NCBI RefSeq assembly: GCF_003781945.1
Contig: NZ_RJJW01000003.1
Coordinates: 11,459 to 75,458, forward strand
From: Halorubrum sp. CSM-61
GTDB lineage: Archaea; Halobacteriota; Halobacteria; Halobacteriales; Haloferacaceae
Direction of reading: 5' to 3'
DNA length: 64,000 nucleotides
A program made the position numbers and the translations under genes. Positions 43,437 through 50,255 of the stretch are shown here, one piece after another. Numbering within the stretch: the stretch's first letter is position 1; each line of letters starts with the position of its first letter. The notes beneath the pieces are model-generated. The model saw nothing but the letters and a program-made list of their open reading frames with translations. It made no database searches and was not told the DNA's origin.

Positions 43437-44819
43437 CTACGCGTGTTTCGTGACATCTTCGAGGTCGAACAGCCGTACGTCACCGCGCTTGGACACGGCT
43501 TCCTGAACGGACTGTGTCACACCATTCCGGGTGAATAAGGCGTACTTGGTGCTTCTCTCATCGCCGTCCGGCGTCCAGCGTATCTCGGCGGCATGGTCTT
43601 CGAGGGAGGCGAGAGCTCCGTAGTCAAGCGGTGCGTTCGTGAACTTGCATTCCCCCACGACCATCGTGCCGTCCGTGGTGAACCCGACGACGTTAACCTC
43701 GTGTTCCTTGTACCACCAGCGACCGATATCGAGGAACGTCTCTGCGGGATAGAGTCCCGGGAGTGCGTCTTGGCATAGTCTCTCGAATTCGCGACTCACG
43801 AAGTCCGGGAGCTCCGGTTCGATGACGGCGTCGTACGCGTTCTCTCCGAGCCGTTCGTATCGATCCTCCTTGCCGTAGACGAAGCGGAACCAGAACCGGA
43901 ACAGCGGATCCAAGATTCGATAGCGTCCCCGGCGTGACTTCGCCTTCTCTTCGGTGATCGGGACCTCCCGCTCGATGAGCCGCAACCGTTCCAACTTCTG
44001 TGTGTATGTCGATATCTGCTTCCCATCGATTCCTATCGCTTGAGCGATCTCGTTCGACGTCGTCTTTCCGGCGGCGATGGCGGTGAGGATCGCAAAGTAT
44101 CGGTTCGGGTCCGTGAGTTCGGTGCGGAGCACGTACTCCGGTTCGTTATGGAGATATCCCTTCTGAGAGAGGACTTCCTCGGTGAGAACCGCTCCGAGGT
44201 CTCGTCTGAGATCGACGCCATCGAGATAGTGCGGGACGCCTCCGAAGATTCCCCACGTGAAGATCCGCTCTTCGGGCGAATACTCGTCCGGAACGAACTC
44301 CTGTGCAGCAGCGAAACTGAGGGGCCGGAGGTCAAGTCGCTCCGTGAATCGTCCGTACAGGGGACTGTTCCCGAGAAGCGTCGCTTCCTCCATCATACTG
44401 ATCGACGATCCGACGAGGATGAACGTTCCCGAGGTGTTCTGGAGCCGCTGGTCCCACAGTCGCTGAATGACCGAAGGGAGACTCTCGTCGGCGTCGATGA
44501 GGTAGGGGAATTCGTCCAGAACCACGATTCCGTCTTGGTCGCCGAGATACCCGAGCAACGCTTCCCAGTTCTGCTTGATCTGCGTGATGCCGGGGAAGTT
44601 CTCGGAGGCGACATCGACGAACTCGTCAAGTTGTATCTGGGAGGTGGTCTCCGTGGCCTGATAGACGACTGCGCCGTCACGGTCGGAGAGCGAGTGCTGG
44701 ACGAGCTGTGTCTTCCCGAGGCGTCGCCGACCGAAAATCACGACCATCTCTGCGTCATCGGATTCGTAGCATCCATGTAGTCGTGAGAGCTCATCGTCCC
44801 GATTCACGAAGTGATCCAT
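43437..44819 (-). CDS. AAA ATPase with winged helix and PD-(D/E)xK-like domain (DUF234 family)
   Basis: 460 aa. Archaeal-type STAND/AAA ATPase: N-terminal FVNRDDELSRL, Walker A FGRRRLGKTQLVQ at about 29-41, Walker B GIVVLDEFPYLI and sensor FILVGSSISMM. A winged helix follows (TSNEIAQAIGIDGKQISTYTQKLERLRLIER), then a DUF234-like C-terminus with FRFWFRFVYG and VVGFTTDGTMVVGECKF, which fits a PD-(D/E)xK nuclease core. Function is unknown; such genes are widespread in archaea and often spread horizontally. GC looks lower than in its neighbours and it is inserted right after the ribosomal operon. Confidence 0.88.
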   Translation of the reverse strand: MDHFVNRDDELSRLHGCYESDDAEMVVIFGRRRLGKTQLVQHSLSDRDGAVVYQATETTSQIQLDEFVDVASENFPGITQIKQNWEALLGYLGDQDGIVVLDEFPYLIDADESLPSVIQRLWDQRLQNTSGTFILVGSSISMMEEATLLGNSPLYGRFTERLDLRPLSFAAAQEFVPDEYSPEERIFTWGIFGGVPHYLDGVDLRRDLGAVLTEEVLSQKGYLHNEPEYVLRTELTDPNRYFAILTAIAAGKTTSNEIAQAIGIDGKQISTYTQKLERLRLIEREVPITEEKAKSRRGRYRILDPLFRFWFRFVYGKEDRYERLGENAYDAVIEPELPDFVSREFERLCQDALPGLYPAETFLDIGRWWYKEHEVNVVGFTTDGTMVVGECKFTNAPLDYGALASLEDHAAEIRWTPDGDERSTKYALFTRNGVTQSVQEAVSKRGDVRLFDLEDVTKHA

Positions 44820-44991
44820 AGCCCCCCTCTACTGTGACAGAGAATAATACTTCCGGATAGCCTATTTCGGAATAGGCTAACTAGAAATTGCTTATTCTCG
44901 ATCCTCGCCGGTCGCGTGATAGCCGAACTTCGTCGTCCGACACGACGACGGTTCCATCGGTTCGTCGCCACGCGTCACCGCACCGTTTCGC

Positions 44992-46377
44992 TCACTCGTT
45001 TCGTTCGGGTTCCCGCGGTTCAGAGCGTCCGCTACCGTCCCCCAGCGCCTCGAGGTCGTCGTTGATGTCCGCGCCGGAGCTCTCGCCCGGGAGAATGTCC
45101 CCGAGGGCCGCGCCGAACGACGCGACGGTCCAGACGACGCTGACGCGCGCCAACGCCACGAGGGGGTCTTCCCAGTTGTCGACCCGTCCCCACATGGTCA
45201 TAAGCGAGGCCGCGGTGAGGAACGACACCAGTGCCGTTCCGACCAGCCGGCGCGGGATGAACCCGAGGAGGGGCCGCGACACCTTGACGTCCTTCGGCCC
45301 GGCCCAGTAGACGAGCGCGAGGATCATCAGGAGGACGAACGCGACGTTGACGAGGAAGTAGACGGGGAAGAGCCCGACGCGGAACGAGAGGAAGAACTCC
45401 GCGATGTCGAAGACGCCGTCCTCCACCAGAAACGGGATCGAGAAGAACACGCTCCCGACGAACGCCTCCGCGATGTCCCGAGAGGTGTACTTCTGGATCG
45501 TGTCGTCGACGGCGTCTTCCAGCGTCGCCGCGATCGCCTCCTCTCTGATCCGGTTCACCCGTCGGCGTTCCGCGAAGTCGCCGACGATCGCTTCGAGGTC
45601 GTCGAACTCCTCGTGGAGCGCGTCCATGAGCGCGCCGTCGCTCAACCCCCGGACCGCCTCCGACCGCTCCTCGATAGCGGTCGGTTCGACGCCGTCCGTC
45701 GTTTGCGTCTGTGAGAGCCCGGGCCCGGTGGACCGCTCCGGTGAGGAAATCTCCGGTGTGGTGTCGCTGTCTGCGAGGATGTCACCGAGCGCCGCGCCCA
45801 ACGTGCCGACGGTCCAGAGAACGGTGATCCGGGAGATCGCCTCGACCGGCGACTGCCAGCCGTTCACTCGCCCCCAAGCGGTCATCAACAGCGCCGCGAC
45901 GACGAACGAGACGGTGAGCGTCATGAACAGCCGGACCGGGATCCGCCCGAAGAGGAGCGCCGTTTCGTCGGTGTTCCGCCCGGTCCACTCCAGCAACGCG
46001 TACGTCATGAACACGACGAACAGCGTGTTCATGATAAGAAACACCGGAACGCCGCGGACGGTGAACCCGAAGAGGTGGTTCGCGATGTCGAAGACGCCGT
46101 CCTCGACGAGGAGCGGCGAGGCGAAGATGACGCTCCCGACGAACGCCTCGGCGGCGTCGCGGGCCCGGAGATCGCGGGTCCCGGAGTCGATCAGTCCTCG
46201 GTCGTGCGCTTCCACGAGCAGCTGCTTGACGTCTAACACCTCGTCTCGGGTCTCGGAGACCTCGCCTTCGCTCGTCAGGTCCGACAGGTCGGCGAACAGA
46301 TCCTCGATAGTGGCGGGCGATCCGTCCTCTTCGGGGTCCGCTTCGTCGGGGTCCGTCGATGGCGATACGTCTGACAT
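44992..46377 (-). CDS. Membrane protein with two tandem copies of a DUF2391-like domain
   Basis: 461 aa. Residues about 70-205 and 305-440 are clear copies: each reads AEAFVGSV-F--P-LVEDGVFDIA, then hydrophobic helices, a (L)xGxIPxRL block, VSF--AA-LMT-WGRV--W and ends WTV---GAALGDIL. Each half should have about four membrane helices. An acidic N-terminus and a polar linker (TQTTDGVEPTAIEERSEAVRG...) are cytoplasmic. Assignment to DUF2391/COG4711 is from memory of the motif; function unknown. The gene arose by internal duplication and fusion. Confidence 0.82.
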   Translation of the reverse strand: MSDVSPSTDPDEADPEEDGSPATIEDLFADLSDLTSEGEVSETRDEVLDVKQLLVEAHDRGLIDSGTRDLRARDAAEAFVGSVIFASPLLVEDGVFDIANHLFGFTVRGVPVFLIMNTLFVVFMTYALLEWTGRNTDETALLFGRIPVRLFMTLTVSFVVAALLMTAWGRVNGWQSPVEAISRITVLWTVGTLGAALGDILADSDTTPEISSPERSTGPGLSQTQTTDGVEPTAIEERSEAVRGLSDGALMDALHEEFDDLEAIVGDFAERRRVNRIREEAIAATLEDAVDDTIQKYTSRDIAEAFVGSVFFSIPFLVEDGVFDIAEFFLSFRVGLFPVYFLVNVAFVLLMILALVYWAGPKDVKVSRPLLGFIPRRLVGTALVSFLTAASLMTMWGRVDNWEDPLVALARVSVVWTVASFGAALGDILPGESSGADINDDLEALGDGSGRSEPREPERNE

Positions 46378-46443
46378 CCCGTACTGACACCCACGCTTCG
46401 TTCAGAAAAATAGATGGGTGATCGGGAGGCGTCGAGACGCGAT

Positions 46444-46683
46444 TCAGTCGTCCCCGGCGACGGGTGGCTGTTCCTCGAGACGGATTCGCGTCCGCGACGA
46501 GATGCCGCGCAGCGCCAATACGAGTGCCGTGCCGGCGATACCTCCGATTTCCCCCGCGAGTGCCGACAGCGCCGCGGAGACGCCGACCGCCTCGCCGCGG
46601 AGCTCCGCCGGAGCGATCCGGGTCACGATGGTCCCGGCGGTCCCGAGCACGCCGAACGTGAGCCGATCGGTGGGGGTTTTCAT
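46444..46683 (-). CDS. Small two-TM membrane protein
   Basis: 79 aa. MKTPTDRLTFGVLGTAGTIVTRIAPAELRGEAVGVSAALSALAGEIGGIAGTALVLALRGISS: one weak and one strong hydrophobic segment, then a charged tail. The Gly-rich helices suggest a membrane microprotein, but no family is recognised. Coding bias agrees with the minus strand. It follows, with a 127-bp gap, the zinc protein gene. Confidence 0.55.
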   Translation of the reverse strand: MKTPTDRLTFGVLGTAGTIVTRIAPAELRGEAVGVSAALSALAGEIGGIAGTALVLALRGISSRTRIRLEEQPPVAGDD

Positions 46684-46810
46684 GTCTTCCGCCGACGCGT
46701 CGGCCGATCAAAAAGTCGTGTGATTCGTCTGCGACCGTTCCCGCGTCCTCCGTTTCGATCGCGTTCGGAGCCGTGCCCAGCCGCGACGCCCGCTGCGATT
46801 TCGACTTCGG

Positions 46811-47068
46811 CTACGACTCCCGTTCCGGCTCCGGCGGTGCCGGATCGACGAGCGGGGAATCCTCGTTGACGCACTCGGGGCGACCGCAGACGCCGGCGTC
46901 GGCGCCGGCCCGCGAGACGCCGGCGTCGAGCGACTCGATGTCCCAGTCGACAACGTGGCCGGTCGCCGACTCGTGGTCGTCCACGGCGGTCCGGGCGTCG
47001 CGGAGCCGGTCGTACGTCGCCGCGAACGAGCAGTCGTCACACCGGACGGCGACGCGCGTTTCGTTCAT
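46811..47068 (-). CDS. Small Cys/His-rich protein, probable zinc finger
   Basis: 85 aa. VRCDDCSFAATYDRLRDARTAVDDHESATGHVVDW is a CxxC...H...H pattern like a C2H2-type finger, followed by a short loop with CGRPEC. Haloarchaeal proteins of this layout are common and uncharacterised. The start ATG is at 47068. Confidence 0.72.
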   Translation of the reverse strand: MNETRVAVRCDDCSFAATYDRLRDARTAVDDHESATGHVVDWDIESLDAGVSRAGADAGVCGRPECVNEDSPLVDPAPPEPERES

Positions 47069-47165
47069 GGAGCCATCTGGCGCCGCGTCGGGATAACCGC
47101 CGGGGTCGTCGGCTCCGACGAAACGAAACCGCTCCGGCCGCCGGGTCGAAACGGACCGCGGCTCG

Positions 47166-47381
47166 CTACGCCGGCTCGTCGCCCTCGGGCTCGGTCCGCC
47201 AGCCGCCCTTGAGTACGACGACCCAGACCGCGAGGCCGGCGAGGACGAGGACGCCGGCCATGTACGGGATCAGCGGCAGCTCGATCCCGACGAAGTCGAG
47301 CACCGTCCGGATCTCGTAGACGATCACTCCGAAGATCGCGAGCGTCACGAGGAGGCCGCCGCGGGTCACGTCGGCGGTCAC
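47166..47381 (-). CDS. Small membrane protein of the ba3 oxidase operon (CbaE-like)
   Basis: 71 aa from GTG 47381, overlapping the oxidase subunit I stop by 4 bp (GTGA). Two hydrophobic helices (LLVTLAIFGVIVYEIRTVLDFVG and IPYMAGVLVLAGLAVWVVVL) and an acidic tail. Its position matches the small CbaE-type gene after cbaA described in haloarchaeal oxidase operons, but the sequence alone does not prove that identity. An upstream extension of the frame lies inside cbaA and was rejected. Confidence 0.7.
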   Translation of the reverse strand: MTADVTRGGLLVTLAIFGVIVYEIRTVLDFVGIELPLIPYMAGVLVLAGLAVWVVVLKGGWRTEPEGDEPA

Positions 47382-49171
47382 CGGATCACCTCCACGAGCG
47401 AGGCCGCCGCGTCGGTGATCGCTCCGAGCGACGGCGTCGCCGCGTTCGCGAGCGCGTCGAGCGCGGGCGCGAACCACACCGGATACGTGCCGACGCCCGG
47501 CCCGAGCAACCCGCCGCGGTTGATGATCGCCGCCAGCGGGAGCGCGTACGCGAGGACGACCAACACCAGGGCGATGCCGACCCACAGCCCGAGATTATCG
47601 AGCACGCGGGGCGCATCGTCGGGTCCGGACAGCGCCGGGGGCAGCTCCTCGGCGAGTCCGGACACCTTCGGGTTCCCCATCGTGAGCACGAGGTTCCCGA
47701 CGAACAGGACCGTCGAGACGAAAAGCAGCGTTCCGCCGATCGCGATCTGGACGTTGAGCTCCTCGAACCCGCCGAACATCACCGGGTAGTCGAACCCGGA
47801 GTACTCCGGCTCCGCGGTCCGCCGCGGGACGCCAAGGATTCCCTGCGCGTGCATCGCGTTCGACATCAGCGCCATACCGACGAACCAGACGACGACCTGG
47901 ACGAGCCCGATCGACCGGCTGTAGATCGGCTTGTTGGTGATCTGCGGCCAGAGCCAGTAGGTAGCGGCCATGAAGGTGAGCGCGACCGCGGTCCCCACGG
48001 TGAGGTGGAAGTGGCCCGGGACCCAGATCGTGTTGTGGATCATGTAGTTGATGTTCATCCCGGCGTTCACCATCCCGGAGAAGCCGCCGGCGGCGAACAT
48101 CAGTCCCGCGAGCATCATCCCCGTGAACGCCGGGTCGCGCCACGGGAGGTCGGTGAGCCAGCCGAGGAGACCGGTCCCGCCGCGCTGGCGGGCGCCGTAC
48201 TCCACGCTCGCGACCACGGTGAACGCGGTGAGCAGGCTCGGCAACAGGAGGAACATCGTGTTCGTCATCGAGATGAACTTGAACCCCTCCGCGATCCCCG
48301 GGTCGAGGTACTGGTGGTGGATCCCGACCGGGGTCGAGAGCAGGAGGAACAGCACGAACACGACCCGGGCGAGGGGGTCGCTGAACAGCCGCCCGCCGGC
48401 GATCTTCGGGAGGACCGTGTACCACAGCAGGTACGCCGGCATCAGCCAGAAGTAGACGACGGGGTGGCCGAAGAACCAGAACAGCGTCCGGGTCAGCGTC
48501 GGGTTCACCTGATCGATCAGGCCGAGCGACCACGGCAGCAGGAAGACCAGGACCGACGCCGCCACCGCGGACGACGCGATGTACCACATCGCCATCGTCG
48601 TCAACACCATGAACGTCTGCAGGGGGATCCGATCGTCGGGGTGTTCCCGCTTCCACGCGAGCCACGTCCGGAAGTAGTCGGCGCCGGCGATCCACGAGCC
48701 GACGATGAACACGGCGAGCCCCGCGTAGAACATGGGGTGGGCCTGCAGCGGGGCGTAGAAGGTGAACAGCACGTCCGCGCTCATGTCGAGCGCGTCGGTG
48801 AAGCCGGCGAGGATCGAGATCCCGGTCATCGTCATCCCGGCTGCCATCAGCCCGTACCACGTCCACGTGATCCGGATGTCGATCAGCGGTCGGTCGAGGC
48901 TCCGCACGACCGCCCACGTGAACAGCCCGACGAGGAAGAACGTCGTGAAGCTGAGCGCGAGGAACACGCCGTGTGCGGTGAGCGACGTGTAGTAGTCGGT
49001 AGAGGAGATGAGCCCGCGGAACACGCCGGTCCGGTGGAGCGTCTGAATGATCCCGAATACCGCGCCCAGCGTGAGCGCGAGGAACGATCCGAGCAGGGCG
49101 GCGCGGACGACCCGCGCCTCCGCGGGGAACTCGTCGGCGAAGGTCCGGTCGCCCTCGATCGCCTCGCTCAT
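47378..49171 (-). CDS. cbaA: Cytochrome ba3-type oxidase subunit I
   Basis: 597 aa, 12 or more helices; carries low-spin heme and the heme-CuB centre that reduces O2. The family blocks are FWFFGHPVVYFWLMPAYLLWYTVLPK (CuB His), STPVGIHHQYLDPG (paired His) and WVPGHFHLTVGTAVALTFMAATYWLWP with the C-terminal heme His ligands. The absence of the A-type K/D channel Glu (normally in HPEV) and the GHPVVYFW form indicate a B-type (ba3) oxidase. The GTGA overlap with the small gene downstream and 4-bp overlap with cbaB upstream make one operon. Confidence 0.95.
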   Translation of the reverse strand: MSEAIEGDRTFADEFPAEARVVRAALLGSFLALTLGAVFGIIQTLHRTGVFRGLISSTDYYTSLTAHGVFLALSFTTFFLVGLFTWAVVRSLDRPLIDIRITWTWYGLMAAGMTMTGISILAGFTDALDMSADVLFTFYAPLQAHPMFYAGLAVFIVGSWIAGADYFRTWLAWKREHPDDRIPLQTFMVLTTMAMWYIASSAVAASVLVFLLPWSLGLIDQVNPTLTRTLFWFFGHPVVYFWLMPAYLLWYTVLPKIAGGRLFSDPLARVVFVLFLLLSTPVGIHHQYLDPGIAEGFKFISMTNTMFLLLPSLLTAFTVVASVEYGARQRGGTGLLGWLTDLPWRDPAFTGMMLAGLMFAAGGFSGMVNAGMNINYMIHNTIWVPGHFHLTVGTAVALTFMAATYWLWPQITNKPIYSRSIGLVQVVVWFVGMALMSNAMHAQGILGVPRRTAEPEYSGFDYPVMFGGFEELNVQIAIGGTLLFVSTVLFVGNLVLTMGNPKVSGLAEELPPALSGPDDAPRVLDNLGLWVGIALVLVVLAYALPLAAIINRGGLLGPGVGTYPVWFAPALDALANAATPSLGAITDAAASLVEVIR

Positions 49172-49683
49172 TCGCCGTCACCCCCGTTCCTCCCGCCGTC
49201 GAACTCGGACTGGCTCACGACCTCCAGTTTCCCTTCCATCCCGTGGTGCGCGGCGCCGCAATACTCGTTACAGACGATCCCGTATTCGGCCGGGGCGTCG
49301 GTCTCGACGGTGATCTCGGCGACCTCGCCCGGAACGACCATCGTGTTCGCGTTCGTCCCGGCCACCTCGAACCCGTGGATCACGTCCGCGGACGTGACGT
49401 AGAACGTAACCGTGCTGTTCGCCGGCACGACGATCGGGTCGGGCTGGAAGCCGAACTGGCGAGCGACGACGTACGCCTCGTACTCGGTTTCGCCCACCTG
49501 CTCGACTCGGGGCTCCGAGAACCGCTCGTCTTCGTCGATCCCGCCGGGATCGATCGCCGACTCGCCGTCGCTCACCATCGCAATGCCGGGACCGACGGCG
49601 CCGTAGGTGACGGAGCCGAGGAGGAAGAGGATCAAAAGCACCGACGCCGCCAGCCAGACCTTCTCGTAGGCGTGGATGTGCAT
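49168..49683 (-). CDS. cbaB: Cytochrome ba3-type oxidase subunit II (CuA)
   Basis: 171 aa. One N-terminal membrane helix (VWLAASVLLILFLLGSVTYGAVG), then the periplasmic cupredoxin domain. The CuA ligands are visible: HGFEVAGT (His), and CNEYCGAAHHGMEG with Cys-x3-Cys-x3-His-x2-Met. Receives electrons from halocyanin or a similar donor. A single-helix subunit II fits the ba3 class. Confidence 0.95.
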   Translation of the reverse strand: MHIHAYEKVWLAASVLLILFLLGSVTYGAVGPGIAMVSDGESAIDPGGIDEDERFSEPRVEQVGETEYEAYVVARQFGFQPDPIVVPANSTVTFYVTSADVIHGFEVAGTNANTMVVPGEVAEITVETDAPAEYGIVCNEYCGAAHHGMEGKLEVVSQSEFDGGRNGGDGE

Positions 49684-49690
49684 CCCGTGA

Positions 49691-49867
49691 TCACCCCACG
49701 ACGATCAGATCGCGACCGAGGAACTCGATGTAGTAGATGTACACCCACGAAAGCACCAGGATAACGAAGTATATCCCGATGAGGGTGAGGGTCCCGATCG
49801 GATCGAACTCCTCTGTGTCACCGCTCACGTCACTCGCTGACGCGTGTGCGGCCTCGTTTCGGCCCAT
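49691..49867 (-). CDS. cbaD: Small ba3 oxidase subunit (CbaD-like)
   Basis: 58 aa from MGRNEAAHASAS; acidic N-terminus and one helix TLIGIYFVILVLSWVYIYYIEFLG. Lies 7 bp upstream of cbaB, the place and size of CbaD in Natronomonas-type operons. An in-frame TTG seven codons upstream is possible but less likely, since the TATA box at 49888 is about 25 bp before the ATG. Confidence 0.82.
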   Translation of the reverse strand: MGRNEAAHASASDVSGDTEEFDPIGTLTLIGIYFVILVLSWVYIYYIEFLGRDLIVVG

Positions 49868-49885
49868 GGGTCGCGTTATCGACAA

Positions 49886-49960
49886 GGAACCATATAACGT
49901 CTACCCGTTCTCGGACCCTGAAAACACGGGCGTTATATATGTTCAGCCAACCGTTGGTTA
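49886..49960. promoter_or_regulatory. Divergent promoter region between cbaD and the 49965 gene
   Basis: On the minus strand CGTTATATGG (about 49888-49897) is 20-30 bp before cbaD. On the plus strand GTTATATATG (49932-49941) is about 27 bp before ATG 49965. An inverted repeat CCAAC-C-GTTGG (49947-49957) lies between that TATA and the start and may be an operator. Both transcripts look leaderless. Confidence 0.55.
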
Positions 49961-49964
49961 CGAC

Positions 49965-50168
49965 ATGAAATTCTCGCTCCAACAGGCCGTACTCCTCGTG
50001 CTCGGCGGGCTCGTCCCCGCGGCGGTGTTCATCGCGGACCGATCGGAGATCTACGTCGCGATCACGCTGGTGAACGTGCTGCTCATCTGGACGAGCCTCC
50101 GGATCGCGACCGGCGGAAGCATGCCCGGGTTCGGCGGCGGTGACGCGGCGGACTCCGAACACGCGTAG
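49965..50168 (+). CDS. Small membrane protein divergent from the oxidase operon
   Basis: 67 aa. Two helices: SLQQAVLLVLGGLVPAAVFIAD and IYVAITLVNVLLIWTSLRIATG, then a polar tail. The shape and position next to the cba genes are similar to small proteins annotated as cytochrome ba3 oxidase subunits in haloarchaea; that identity is a guess from context. TATA box at 49932 supports the start. Confidence 0.72.
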   Translation: MKFSLQQAVLLVLGGLVPAAVFIADRSEIYVAITLVNVLLIWTSLRIATGGSMPGFGGGDAADSEHA

Positions 50169-50255
50169 TCGCCCGGAACAGACGTCGAAGCAGCGGAGAA
50201 TCGCGGTTACGGCGCGCCGATTCCGACCGAGGACCGGTCCCGGAAGCGAACACAC

